Below, piece after piece: positions 1 to 8,549 of a DNA stretch of 64,000 nt (its first letter is position 1; every line of letters starts with the position of its first letter). The notes beneath the pieces are model-generated. The model worked only from the letters and a program-made list of their open reading frames with translations. It was not told where the DNA came from and searched no databases. This stretch comes from Pseudohongiella sp. (GTDB lineage Bacteria; Pseudomonadota; Gammaproteobacteria; Pseudomonadales; Pseudohongiellaceae). Made by a program: the position numbers and the translations under genes. The stretch is from positions 1 through 64,000 of the forward strand of contig JABMOK010000186.1 in assembly GCA_013204155.1 (NCBI GenBank). The letters are read 5' to 3'.

Positions 1-5
1 ATAAT

Positions 6-47
6 AGATAACAGATAACAGATAACAGATAACAGATAACAGATAAC
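6..47. repeat. 7-bp tandem array, 6 copies
   Basis: Six perfect direct copies of AGATAAC fill the start of the window, ending about 50 bp before the amidase start codon. No other function is visible in this leader. It is one of about twelve short tandem arrays in the window, and the only one with a 7-bp unit. Confidence 0.9.
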
Positions 48-99
48 AGGCAGGCACTTGGTCTACCTGGCAGAGCTTAGCCATTGTGAGAATTAAATT

Positions 100-951
100 A
101 TGAGTACCCGAGTCGCCGCCATACAGATGGTCAGTAGCGCCAGTGTAGAAGCCAATCTTGATGCGGCGGCCAGGCTTATCGGCGCCGCGGCGGCTGACGG
201 TGCAGAGCTGGTTTTATTGCCGGAAGTGTTTGCCGTGCTGGAAGGTGGGCCGATGCGTCAATACGGCGAGATCGAGGGCGAAGCCGGTGAAAACTCGATA
301 CAGGGATTTCTTTCGACCCAGGCGCGTCAACACCAATTGATTCTTGTGGGAGGGACAATTCCGCTGATCTCGAGACCGGCCAGGTTAGCTTCTGCTGACG
401 ATCTTCTCATACAGGACGGCCGGGTTCGAGCTTCCTGCCTGGTGTACGACAGCCAGGGCGATCAGATTGCGCGTTACGACAAGATTCATCTGTTTGATGT
501 CATGGTCAATGATCAGCAGTCGCAATATTCAGAATCAAGAAGTTACGAGGCGGGAGATGAAATTGTCAGTGTCGATACCCCGGCTGGGCATCTGGGTCTA
601 AGTGTTTGTTACGACATGCGGTTTCCTGAACTGTATCGAGAATTGTTTCGCCGTGGTGCGGAAATAGTTACGGTTCCTGCGGCCTTCACCAAAGTTACCG
701 GGGAAGCGCATTGGGAGGTTATTCTGAGAGCGCGAGCCATAGAGAACCAATGTTATGTGATCGCGGCAGGTCAAGGTGGCAAGCATTCCGCCAGCAGAGA
801 AACCTGGGGGCAGTCCATGATCATCGATCCCTGGGGAAAAGTGCTTTCCCAGATTGCAACAGGCGAAGGCATGGCTATCGCGGAAATTGACCTTAACTAC
901 CTCCGTGAGATACGTGAACGCATGCCTATCAAAGAGCATCTCAAGCTATAA
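100..951 (+). CDS. Nitrilase-superfamily carbon-nitrogen hydrolase
   Basis: A 283-residue cytosolic amidase. The Glu-Lys-Cys triad of the nitrilase superfamily is visible: E42 in LLPEVF, K128 in RYDKIHLFD and C170 in SVCYDMRFPELYR. The KIHLFD and CYDMRFPELYR signatures and the length best match the Nit1/NitB branch, known for hydrolysing deaminated glutathione; omega-amidase (Nit2) is the close alternative. The start ATG lies downstream of a short tandem array. The next gene on the same strand begins about 75 bp later and could be co-transcribed. The family assignment is strong; the exact substrate is inferred. Confidence 0.88.
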   Translation: MSTRVAAIQMVSSASVEANLDAAARLIGAAAADGAELVLLPEVFAVLEGGPMRQYGEIEGEAGENSIQGFLSTQARQHQLILVGGTIPLISRPARLASADDLLIQDGRVRASCLVYDSQGDQIARYDKIHLFDVMVNDQQSQYSESRSYEAGDEIVSVDTPAGHLGLSVCYDMRFPELYRELFRRGAEIVTVPAAFTKVTGEAHWEVILRARAIENQCYVIAAGQGGKHSASRETWGQSMIIDPWGKVLSQIATGEGMAIAEIDLNYLREIRERMPIKEHLKL

Positions 952-1025
952 GTCCACTTGCCTGTTTCGATGGGCATCAGATAAGATGCGCCGTCGTTAA
1001 GGGTCTTAATACCGAGGAATCCACT

Positions 1026-1751
1026 ATTAACAAGAGTCTGGTCAGTAATATTGTAGCCGCCGCCGTGGTATTGCTTGGTTTGATGATATCCGGGCCCTAC
1101 AGAGTCTACGTTTTGAATACGGGCCTGTATGCGCTGTCGGGTGGGATAACCAACTGGCTGGCCGTACACATGCTATTCGAGCGAATACCGGGTTTTTATG
1201 GTTCCGGCGTCATTCCGCTGCGGTTCGAAGAATTCAAACTGGGTATTCGAGCGCTGATTATGGAACAATTTTTCCATCAGGCCGACCTGGAGGCCTTTTT
1301 CCATGGCAGCGGCGCGACTTCCGAAAAGATGGCGGAGCAACTTAGGCAAGCTATGGATAAACTGGATATTGAATCTGCTTTTGAATCTTTGCTGGATGTG
1401 ATCATGACATCTTCTCTGGGGGGTATGCTCGGCATGTTCGGGGGACGCAGCGCGCTTGATCCTCTGAGATTGCCCTTCATAGACAAGATGCGTGAGTATT
1501 TCAAAGATCAATTTACGGATGCTGGATTTCAACAACAGATCCAGGATGCGCTTAAATCAGCGCTGGATGACGAGACCATTCGAGCCAAGCTGGAAGAAAT
1601 GATTGATGAACGTTTGAATCAAATGACCCCGAAGATGGTTAAGGAAATTATTCAGCAGATGATTCGCAAACATCTCGGTTGGTTGGTGGTATGGGGCTGT
1701 GTATTTGGCGGGATCATTGGTCTGGCAGTCACGATCGCGAGTGCCTATTAA
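1026..1751 (+). CDS. DUF445 family membrane protein (probable ATT start)
   Basis: A DUF445 protein of about 241 residues, with an N-terminal membrane segment, the conserved stretch ALSGGITNWLAVHMLFE, a coiled central part and a C-terminal membrane segment near residues 215-238. Function of the family is unknown. No ATG, GTG or TTG lies in frame upstream of codon GTG 1065, and that GTG falls inside the first hydrophobic helix without a ribosome-binding site. An ATT at 1026 is preceded by GAGGA (1014-1018) with a 7-nt spacer and would give the N-terminus MNKSLVSNIVAAA, which resembles DUF445 N-termini as I recall them. I therefore place the start at ATT. Confidence 0.8.
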   Translation: MNKSLVSNIVAAAVVLLGLMISGPYRVYVLNTGLYALSGGITNWLAVHMLFERIPGFYGSGVIPLRFEEFKLGIRALIMEQFFHQADLEAFFHGSGATSEKMAEQLRQAMDKLDIESAFESLLDVIMTSSLGGMLGMFGGRSALDPLRLPFIDKMREYFKDQFTDAGFQQQIQDALKSALDDETIRAKLEEMIDERLNQMTPKMVKEIIQQMIRKHLGWLVVWGCVFGGIIGLAVTIASAY

Positions 1752-1817
1752 TTAATGTCGGCATAAATTATTTTTCACCGCATCCCATTTTAATTGTGGG
1801 GGTATTGTCTGTAGTTT

Positions 1818-1882
1818 GATGCCAAAGTTTGATGCCAAAGTTTGATGCCAAAGTTTAATCCCGCAGTTTAACCCCGCAATTT
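1818..1882. repeat. 13-bp tandem array, 5 copies, in a gene-free gap
   Basis: Three identical units GATGCCAAAGTTT are followed by two diverged units (AATCCCGCAGTTT and AACCCCGCAATTT). The whole 1752-2230 gap has no credible gene; besides this array it holds a 14-bp palindrome at 1951 and a CRP-like palindrome at 2005. Confidence 0.9.
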
Positions 1883-1950
1883 AATACTACAAGTCCATGC
1901 TAATTTCTCATGCAAGTTTTACTTGACCCTCCATTCTATTTATGAATACT

Positions 1951-1964
1951 TCATTTTAAAATGA
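1951..1964. promoter_or_regulatory. Perfect 14-bp AT-rich palindrome (possible operator)
   Basis: TCATTTTAAAATGA is a perfect inverted repeat 267 bp before the TetR-family gene. TetR proteins often bind palindromes near their own genes, so it is a candidate operator. It could also be a simple AT-rich hairpin. Confidence 0.3.
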
Positions 1965-2004
1965 GGCGTCATGAATGCTTCTCCCTGTTTGTTCCCCGAA
2001 TACC

Positions 2005-2020
2005 CGTGATGTGGATCACA
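2005..2020. promoter_or_regulatory. CRP/Vfr-like site
   Basis: CGTGA-TGTGGA-TCACA matches the CRP consensus TGTGA-N6-TCACA at 9 of 10 core positions. It lies 211 bp upstream of the TetR-family gene. No crp/vfr gene is in the window, so regulation by that protein is inferred from the motif alone. Confidence 0.45.
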
Positions 2021-2230
2021 GTTTTCTTGGGTTTGACCCGTGAGAATATTGATCTAGGCTAGTATTAACGGTGTTTTTGCTGGAAAGTGAAAATTTATCT
2101 AACTCAGTTGATGTAAATTTAATTTCACTGTACTACAATGGCGCGCTTTCAAATTACGGGTAGGGAAATGCACCGCGTTGCAGTGATTTTTTTGCATTTA
2201 TTTTAAATACAGCTTGTTGAGTAACTAAAT

Positions 2231-2818
2231 ATGGCACGTCCAGTTGAATTCGATGAAAACAAAGTTTTAACCAACGCGATGGAGCAATTCTGGAAAGAAG
2301 GCTACGAAGCAAGTTCGGTGCAGAAGCTTCTCGATTGCACAGGTATTAACCGTGGGACACTCTATAATTCCTTCGGTGACAAGGATACATTTTTCAAATC
2401 ATGTATCGATCAATACAATAAGATTGTCGGAAAGCAAATTGCCGCCTCCTTAAAAAATGACAAATTAAATGCGTGGGACGCCATCGAAGGTTATTTCGAT
2501 GAGGCTGTCACCAATATTTCTAACAAGCACCGAAGCATGGGGTGTTTATTGGTGAATTCAGTTTGCGAAAGCATCAACTATGACAAAGAAATTAGAAAAG
2601 TTGTGCGTGCTTCTTTGGCCCCAATTCGCAAAGCGATAGTGGGCAGATTGAAGGAAGCGCATAAGAGTCGCAAAATGAAGAAAGGGGTTAGTGTGGAATT
2701 TGCCGCCGAGGTGTTGATGAATACTCTGTATGGTCTGCGGGTTAACTCCAGGGATGGCAAAAATCCCAGGCAGCTTAAAGAACTGATCAAGTTCACCCTC
2801 GCCTCCCTCCAATCATAG
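2231..2818 (+). CDS. TetR/AcrR family transcriptional regulator
   Basis: A 195-residue TetR-type repressor. The N-terminal helix-turn-helix spans about residues 28-52, with the family pattern GINRGTLYNSFGDKDTFF. The remainder is the variable ligand/dimer domain. The gene stands alone; the next gene on the strand is exbD about 260 bp on, beyond a strong stem-loop. A palindrome and a CRP-like site lie upstream. Ligand and targets cannot be read from the sequence. Confidence 0.9.
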   Translation: MARPVEFDENKVLTNAMEQFWKEGYEASSVQKLLDCTGINRGTLYNSFGDKDTFFKSCIDQYNKIVGKQIAASLKNDKLNAWDAIEGYFDEAVTNISNKHRSMGCLLVNSVCESINYDKEIRKVVRASLAPIRKAIVGRLKEAHKSRKMKKGVSVEFAAEVLMNTLYGLRVNSRDGKNPRQLKELIKFTLASLQS

Positions 2819-2911
2819 CGGGATTGCGGCTCTGAGGAATTAAGCGGGATAAGGCCTCGATATCCTGTTACTTGTGGTAAATCGGTGAGAAAGCCAGAAA
2901 AATTGGGTTGA

Positions 2912-2937
2912 AGAAGGGAGGCATCGGCCTCCCTTCT
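2912..2937 (+). terminator. Strong stem-loop after the TetR gene
   Basis: AGAAGGGAGGC and GCCTCCCTTCT form a perfect 11-bp stem around the 4-nt loop ATCG, 94 bp after the TetR stop codon. There is no T-tract after it, so it is either an atypical terminator or a 3' mRNA-stabilising hairpin. Confidence 0.5.
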
Positions 2938-3081
2938 GCGTATCTGCCCCCAAATTACGGGCTTCGAACGGGTTAAATACTAGTTTTTGATTCTTCCGCA
3001 AGGATTGATATACACTACCGTCAGATCGCAGAAAATCATCCGGATTTAACGCGCGGAATTATAAGTAGCCAGGACATAAAA

Positions 3082-3501
3082 ATGAAAAAAATCGCTGGAA
3101 AAAGAAAGAGCGACGATACCAAGATTGACCTTACGCCAATGTTGGACGTGGTGTTCATCCTGTTGATCTTCTTTGTGGTAACTGCCACATTTCTCTCGGA
3201 AACCGCTGTAAGTGCCGCCAGTAGCGACAATAACAATAGCGACCAACCGCCACCGGATGATGAAAAGAAGAATATCCTGTTCGAAATCGGCGCCAATGAC
3301 GAGATTATCCTCAATGGTAATCCGCGTCCCATCCTTCCGAATTTTATTCGTCCAAATATTGACCAGCTAAAAGCTGAGAATCCAGCGGCGTCGGTGATTA
3401 TTCAGCCAAATCCAGATTCCAGTGTTGCAACCCTGGTATTGATCATGGATTCGGCGCGGCAGGCTGGGATGGCAAATATCTCGATAGTCGAGCCAAACTA
3501 A
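3082..3501 (+). CDS. exbD: ExbD/TolR family biopolymer transport protein
   Basis: A 139-residue single-pass inner-membrane protein of the ExbD/TolR family. It has a short basic N-terminus, the signature DLTPMLDVVFILLIFF at about residues 16-31 with the proton-relay aspartate at D22, and a periplasmic C-terminal domain. ExbD works with ExbB and TonB to energise outer-membrane receptors. No exbB or tonB is adjacent, so it is an orphan here and must pair with partners encoded elsewhere. A TonB-dependent receptor lies at 15.1-17.2 kb. A Rho-independent terminator follows at 3561. Confidence 0.88.
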   Translation: MKKIAGKRKSDDTKIDLTPMLDVVFILLIFFVVTATFLSETAVSAASSDNNNSDQPPPDDEKKNILFEIGANDEIILNGNPRPILPNFIRPNIDQLKAENPAASVIIQPNPDSSVATLVLIMDSARQAGMANISIVEPN

Positions 3502-3560
3502 GCCGGAAACCGTCTCGGTCAGCGTGCCAATCACACGCGCCAGCAGAAATCACGACACAA

Positions 3561-3590
3561 AACGCACTATCAATCGATGGTGCGTTTTTT
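3561..3590 (+). terminator. Rho-independent terminator after exbD
   Basis: AACGCAC and GTGCGTT pair around a loop of about 12 nt and the right arm runs straight into a T-tract, 60 bp after the exbD stop codon. Confidence 0.8.
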
Positions 3591-3745
3591 CGTTTTACGA
3601 CTATTTTTTCAACAAAAACAAGAATCTCTCCATTCATTTGCGTATTAAGGCTGTAAGCTAAAGCCTTTTACTGAGACGCTAAACGGCGAGCCTTAAGCCG
3701 AAACCAGACCCTGAAAACCAGACCCTGAAAAATACATCTTCGACT

Positions 3746-5749
3746 ATGAAAAACCGTTGGATAGAAAGTGATGCCGCAAAGCACGCCCGCGATGAGCTAG
3801 TGGGATTGCGGGTATACAGCTCGCTGTTGCTGGGCCAGGAGTCTGATCTGGTGTTGCATGGCGGTGGCAACACCTCGGTAAAGGCAGAGATGAGGAATGT
3901 CTTCGGCGACAGCGAGTCAGTGCTGCTGGTCAAAGGTTCGGGGTGGGATCTTCGTACCATCGAAGCCGCCGGCTTCCCGCCGGTTAAGCTGGAAACTCTG
4001 TTAAAGCTGGGGGAGATTGAGCAATTAAGTGATGTTGAAATGATGCGCCAGTTGCGGCTGGCGCTACTGGACCCCACGGCGCCGACACCTTCGGTAGAGG
4101 CAATACTGCACGCGCTGATTCCGCACAAATATGTTGATCACAGTCATGCAGACGCCGTTGTTGCCCTTAGTAATACCCCAAATGGTGCGGCTATCTTGGG
4201 TGAAATCTACGGCGAGCAGGTATTGATACTGCCGTACGTGATGCCGGGCTTTATCCTGGCGCGACAGGTAGCCCAGGCTAGCAAGGATCTGGACTGGTCC
4301 AGCATCCGTGGCATCATCTTGCTACATCATGGCATTTTTACCTTTGCTGATGATGCTAAAACCAGCTACGACAATATGATCGAATTGGTCAGTAAGGCGG
4401 AAGACTATCTCGAGCAAACGTGTGCAGGCAAGAGTGCAGACAATAAAGGCGCGGCACTGCCCAGCCAGAACTATCAGCCAACGGCGCAGGACTGCCTGCA
4501 GTTAAGCGAACTGCGCCGAGAAGCGGGTGCCAGTTATGGTGGGCCGGTATTGCTAAGGCTGGAATGTTCATCCGCCGCAGTCGCTTTCGCCCAGCTTGAA
4601 AATTGTCATGAACTGCTCAGCCGAGGGCCGCTTACTCCGGATCACAGCCTACATACCAAGCCATTCGCCGCAGTTTTTGCAGAAGACCCGATTGCTGGAT
4701 TACGGGAATTCGAGCACAACTATCAGCAATATTTCGTCCAACACAGCCGCGAATTTCATCACTGTCTGGATCGAATGCCGCGCTATGGGGTGTGGCGCAA
4801 CAAGGGCATGGTTTATCTGGCGGCAAACCAGAAGAAGCTGCAGATTGTGCAAGACATTTCCCAGCACACGATTAAGGCTATCCAGTGGGGCGAGGATTTA
4901 GGTGGCTGGCAGGCGCTGCCACGGCAGGATTTATTTGATGTCGAGTATTGGGAATTGGAGCAGGCGAAATTAAAGTCTGCTACAGCAGTCGCTGAATTCG
5001 AAGGCAAGGTAGTCGTGATAAGTGGCGCCGCTTCAGGCATCGGCAAGGCCTGTGTCGAAGCCTTTGTGCGCAAGGGGGCGGTGGTACTGGCGCTGGATAT
5101 CGCAGCGGGCTTCGAGACCGAATTCGACAGTCCCGCTGTGCTTGCTGTGCACTGTGATGTAACCGATAGCGGCGCAATCGAATTGGCCCTGCAACAGGCA
5201 CTGATCAACTTCGGCGGTATCGACGTGCTGGTAAGCAACGCCGGCAGTTTTCCCGAGAGTCAGCGGCTGGATTCTCTGCAGGACAGCAATTGGGCGCGTT
5301 CTCTGGAATTGAATTTGAGTTCCCACATGAAGCTTATGCGTGCGAGCCTGCCCTATCTCAAAAACGGCTTCGATCCGGCGATTGTCATCATCGCCTCGAA
5401 GAATGTACCGGCGCCGGGACCGGGAGCCGCGGCCTATTCTGTGGCCAAGGCGGGGCTGACCCAGATGGCACGCGTGGCGGCTTTGGAGCTCGGTGAGAGT
5501 GGTATTCGTGTCAATGTACTGCATCCCAATGCCGTGTATGACACGGCAATCTGGACCGATGAGGTATTGGCCAGCCGGGCCGAGCATTACCAGCTCAGCG
5601 TCGAGCAGTACAAGACCGCGAATGTATTGAAAACGGAAGTGAAATCTGCCGATGTGGCCGCCGCCGTCGTTATTTTCGCCGGCTGTTCACTGGCGAAGAC
5701 TACCGGCGCGCAATTGCCGATAGATGGCGGCAACGACCGCGTTATTTAA
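3746..5749 (+). CDS. Bifunctional class II aldolase / short-chain dehydrogenase
   Basis: A 667-residue two-domain enzyme. Residues about 15-230 are a class II (zinc) aldolase: HGGGNTS at 38-44, E118 in the SVEAILHAL helix, zinc ligands H132 and H134 in DHSHAD, and HHG at 194-196. Residues about 420-667 are an SDR: glycine motif SGAASGIG from residue 426, SNAG, and the catalytic Ser with Y564-K568 (YSVAK). This architecture is shared with RhaEW-type rhamnulose-1-phosphate aldolase/lactaldehyde dehydrogenase. No other rhamnose gene is nearby. Instead the stop codon overlaps mtnA by 26 nt, which suggests it cleaves the ketose phosphate made by MtnA (5-methylthio- or 5-deoxyribulose-1-phosphate) into DHAP and an aldehyde handled by the SDR domain. 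That substrate is inferred. Confidence 0.85.
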   Translation: MKNRWIESDAAKHARDELVGLRVYSSLLLGQESDLVLHGGGNTSVKAEMRNVFGDSESVLLVKGSGWDLRTIEAAGFPPVKLETLLKLGEIEQLSDVEMMRQLRLALLDPTAPTPSVEAILHALIPHKYVDHSHADAVVALSNTPNGAAILGEIYGEQVLILPYVMPGFILARQVAQASKDLDWSSIRGIILLHHGIFTFADDAKTSYDNMIELVSKAEDYLEQTCAGKSADNKGAALPSQNYQPTAQDCLQLSELRREAGASYGGPVLLRLECSSAAVAFAQLENCHELLSRGPLTPDHSLHTKPFAAVFAEDPIAGLREFEHNYQQYFVQHSREFHHCLDRMPRYGVWRNKGMVYLAANQKKLQIVQDISQHTIKAIQWGEDLGGWQALPRQDLFDVEYWELEQAKLKSATAVAEFEGKVVVISGAASGIGKACVEAFVRKGAVVLALDIAAGFETEFDSPAVLAVHCDVTDSGAIELALQQALINFGGIDVLVSNAGSFPESQRLDSLQDSNWARSLELNLSSHMKLMRASLPYLKNGFDPAIVIIASKNVPAPGPGAAAYSVAKAGLTQMARVAALELGESGIRVNVLHPNAVYDTAIWTDEVLASRAEHYQLSVEQYKTANVLKTEVKSADVAAAVVIFAGCSLAKTTGAQLPIDGGNDRVI

Positions 5750-6860
5750 CCAGGTGCCCCAGGGCGAGCGTGGCGATTTGAACGTTAACGGTAAGCAGTA
5801 TCAAAGCATCTGGTTTGATGAGATTCTGGATACGGTTAATATCATCGACCAAACCCGTCTGCCGCACAAATTTGAAACCCCGGTACTGGAAGATCTCGAC
5901 GCGGCCTGTCACGCCATTGAGTCTATGCAGGTTCGTGGCGCACCGCTTATCGGCGTGGTTGCCGCCTACGGCATGTATCTGGCTCTGCGTGAAAATCCAC
6001 AACAAGTCGCTAGAGCATTACAGCGCTTGTCGGCAACAAGACCCACTGCTGTCAATCTGCGTTGGGCATTGGAACGGGTCGCTACAGCGCTGGAGGGGGT
6101 TGCCGTGGAAATGCGAGCCACCGCCGCCCTGGCCGCTGCCCGGGAACTGGAACGGGAAGACATTGCAGTCTGTGAAAGGATTGGTGAGCACGGCGCTACC
6201 TTGTTGAGCGAGCTTTGGGAAAGCAAGTCCGACAAATCGGCGGCGCTTAATATCCTTACCCATTGTAATGCAGGCGCCCTGGCAACAGTGGACTGGGGTA
6301 CAGCGCTGTCGGTTATCTACAAGACGGTGGCAAGGGGAATCCCGGTGCATGTTTGGGTAGACGAGACCCGACCGAGAAATCAGGGTGCTGCCTTGACCTG
6401 CTGGGAGCTGGCGCAACACGCTGTTAAGCATACCTTAATCGTAGACAATGCCGGAGGGCATCTGATGCAGCAGGGGCTGGTTGATTGCTGCATAGTCGGC
6501 AGTGATCGAACCACGATCACTGGCGATGTCTGCAATAAGATAGGCACCTATCTAAAAGCGCTGGCCGCCTATGACAACAATATTCCTTTCTTTGTGGCAT
6601 TGCCGGTTTCGAGCATCGATTTTTCCTTATCCGACGGAATCAGAGAGATTCCTATCGAACAACGCGCTGCCGATGAAGTAAGTCACTTTAGTGGTATAGA
6701 CGAAAAAGGCGAACTGCAGACCCTCCGTATGACACCCGAAGACGTGTGTATCAGTAATTTCGGCTTCGATGTGACCCCGGCGAGATTAGTGACCCGGCTT
6801 ATTACCGAGCAAGGAGTGTGTCGCGCCAATCGGCTTGAAGTTTCGCAATTAGCCCATTGA
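5724..6860 (+). CDS. mtnA: S-methyl-5-thioribose-1-phosphate isomerase family protein
   Basis: A 378-residue member of the MtnA/eIF2B-like family, which isomerises methylthioribose-1-phosphate (or 5-deoxyribose-1-phosphate) to the ribulose form. Family signatures are intact: RGAPLIGVVAAYG, THCNAGALAT with the catalytic Cys, ETRPRNQGA, GSDRTT with the catalytic Asp, and GDVCNKIGTY. The ATG at 5724 overlaps the upstream aldolase-SDR gene by 26 nt, which implies translational coupling; a GTG at 5754 is an alternative start nearer the usual N-terminus. None of the usual methionine-salvage partners (mtnK, mtnB, mtnC, mtnD) is here, which points to the aldolase branch (DHAP shunt) rather than the classic pathway. 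Confidence 0.92.
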   Translation: MAATTALFNQVPQGERGDLNVNGKQYQSIWFDEILDTVNIIDQTRLPHKFETPVLEDLDAACHAIESMQVRGAPLIGVVAAYGMYLALRENPQQVARALQRLSATRPTAVNLRWALERVATALEGVAVEMRATAALAAARELEREDIAVCERIGEHGATLLSELWESKSDKSAALNILTHCNAGALATVDWGTALSVIYKTVARGIPVHVWVDETRPRNQGAALTCWELAQHAVKHTLIVDNAGGHLMQQGLVDCCIVGSDRTTITGDVCNKIGTYLKALAAYDNNIPFFVALPVSSIDFSLSDGIREIPIEQRAADEVSHFSGIDEKGELQTLRMTPEDVCISNFGFDVTPARLVTRLITEQGVCRANRLEVSQLAH

Positions 6861-6877
6861 TTGATTGCGAGCGTTGC

Positions 6878-7225
6878 TTAGCCGGCCGACAGTTCAAGTT
6901 GACGTCCGCCGAGTATATGCAGATGCAGGTGGTAAATAGTTCGGCCGCTGTCGGGGCCAGTATTTATCACAAAACGGTAACCGCTTTCTTTTAATCCTAA
7001 AATCTCTGCAATTTTGTTGGCTTTTAAAAGTAAATTTCCCAATAGTGCTTCGTCTGCATCGCTAGTGGCTTGCATATCGCAGATGTGCTTTTTCGGGACA
7101 ACCAGCACATGTACCGGTGCCGCTGGGTTAATATCGTGAAAAGCATAGCTATCGTCATCGGAATAGACCTTGTTAGAAGGTATCTCCCCTGCGATAATTT
7201 TGCAGAACAGGCAATCGTCAGACAT
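6878..7225 (-). CDS. hinT: HIT family nucleotide-binding protein (HinT-like)
   Basis: A 115-residue histidine-triad hydrolase of purine nucleoside phosphoramidates. CLFCKII near the N-terminus and the active-site triad HLHLHILGG near the C-terminus are clear. I start it at the ATG ending at 7225, which has GGAG upstream; an extension of four codons is possible but lacks such a site. It converges on mtnA, leaving only about 17 bp between the stop codons. Confidence 0.92.
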   Translation of the reverse strand: MSDDCLFCKIIAGEIPSNKVYSDDDSYAFHDINPAAPVHVLVVPKKHICDMQATSDADEALLGNLLLKANKIAEILGLKESGYRFVINTGPDSGRTIYHLHLHILGGRQLELSAG

Positions 7226-7360
7226 AGTGCGCTCCACTGGACTTGCTAGTATATTGCTGAATAGTTAATTGAATTAAGTTAGCCGACAATTAGTGAGTCG
7301 CTTAATAATCAATAAAACGGTTTTTCATTCTATAACAGTCGGGAAAAATTAAATAACCCT

Positions 7361-8122
7361 ATGAATAGCCTAAAACTACTTTGCTTGTTGCTACTGATCA
7401 GCCAGCCCCTGCAGGCTCAGGAGCAGGTGCAGCGCTATGGCTATCAAGTAGTGAACACCTATCCACATGAGATTAATTCCTTTACCCAGGGTTTGCTCTA
7501 TCACCAGGGATTTCTGTTCGAGGGCACCGGCAAGAAGGGCTTGTCTTCGCTTAGCAAGATTAAGCTGGAAGATGCTGAAGTGGTGATGTCAAAACGTTTG
7601 TCCAATCGACACTTCGGCGAGGGTATCGAAATAGTCGATGACAAAATATTTCAATTGACCTGGCAAGCCCATATTGTCTTCGTATACGAGAAAGACAGCT
7701 TCGAGCAAATCGCCACCCATTACAACGCCACCGAGGGTTGGGGCCTCGCCTATAACGGTGAACAATTAATATTGAGTGATGGTACGGCCAGCTTGCAGTT
7801 TATGGACCCGGAAACATTTGTACCGGTGCGTAAGGTAGAAGTTACCCTGAACGGTAATCCAATTAATATGTTGAATGAACTGGAATACATCAACGGCGAG
7901 GTGTGGGCCAATGTTTGGCAGACAGATTTTATTCTTCGCATCGATCCGGCAACAGGCCGGGTAAATTCTATAGTCGATTTAACAGGTTTATCCGAGTTAA
8001 CTGAACGGGGGAGTTCGGAGGCAGTACTCAACGGAATCGCCTGGGATGCCGAACAGCAGCGTCTGTTTGTTACCGGCAAACATTGGTCCAATTTATTCGA
8101 GATCGAACTGGTCGCTCGCTAG
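7361..8122 (+). CDS. Glutaminyl-peptide cyclotransferase (exported)
   Basis: A 253-residue glutamine cyclotransferase of the plant/bacterial beta-propeller type, which forms N-terminal pyroglutamate on proteins and peptides. A signal peptide covers residues 1-19 (cleavage after LQA), so it acts in the periplasm. Family blocks such as SFTQGLLYHQGFLFEGTG, EGWGLAYNG, ELEYINGEVWANVW and LNGIAWD are readable. Only three bases separate its stop from the YjbQ gene, so 7.4-9.6 kb looks like one operon. Confidence 0.88.
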   Translation: MNSLKLLCLLLLISQPLQAQEQVQRYGYQVVNTYPHEINSFTQGLLYHQGFLFEGTGKKGLSSLSKIKLEDAEVVMSKRLSNRHFGEGIEIVDDKIFQLTWQAHIVFVYEKDSFEQIATHYNATEGWGLAYNGEQLILSDGTASLQFMDPETFVPVRKVEVTLNGNPINMLNELEYINGEVWANVWQTDFILRIDPATGRVNSIVDLTGLSELTERGSSEAVLNGIAWDAEQQRLFVTGKHWSNLFEIELVAR

Positions 8123-8125
8123 CCT

Positions 8126-8545
8126 ATGTGGTTGCAAAAATTAATTCGACTCACCCCGCAAGCGCGAGGCTTTCATCTAATAAGCGATGAAGTTCTTCAG
8201 GCGCTACCAGAACTCACATCGATCAAGACAGGTCTCGCGCATTTTTTCCTGCAACACACCTCGGCGTCTCTCAGCATCAATGAGAATGCAGACAGCTCCG
8301 TGCGGCGCGATATGGAAGCACACTTCAATCAACTGGCGCCGGAGAATGCCGCCTACTATGAGCATACCTATGAGGGTCCCGATGATATGCCTGCGCACAT
8401 CAAGTCGGGCTTGCTTGGGGTCGAGTTGACGGTGCCGATTGGCGAGGGATGTTTGTTGCTTGGAAGCTGGCAGGGAATTTATCTTGGAGAGCATCGCAAT
8501 CATGCCGGCTCAAGAAATTTGATCGTAACCTTGCAGGGATCCTAG
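8126..8545 (+). CDS. YjbQ/UPF0047 family protein
   Basis: A 139-residue YjbQ-family protein with the signature HTSASL at 44-49, NENAD and a C-terminal GEHRNHAGSR, whose histidines form the putative metal site. Members have weak thiamine-phosphate synthase activity in vitro; the physiological role is unsettled. It sits between the glutaminyl cyclase (3-bp gap) and the lipoprotein peptidase (4-bp gap), almost certainly in one transcript. Confidence 0.9.
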   Translation: MWLQKLIRLTPQARGFHLISDEVLQALPELTSIKTGLAHFFLQHTSASLSINENADSSVRRDMEAHFNQLAPENAAYYEHTYEGPDDMPAHIKSGLLGVELTVPIGEGCLLLGSWQGIYLGEHRNHAGSRNLIVTLQGS

Positions 8546-8549
8546 GGCT

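Noticed and set aside
2558..4128. Minus-strand reading frames opposite the TetR, ExbD and aldolase genes
   Set aside because: They lack motifs and ribosome-binding sites and lie opposite well-supported genes.
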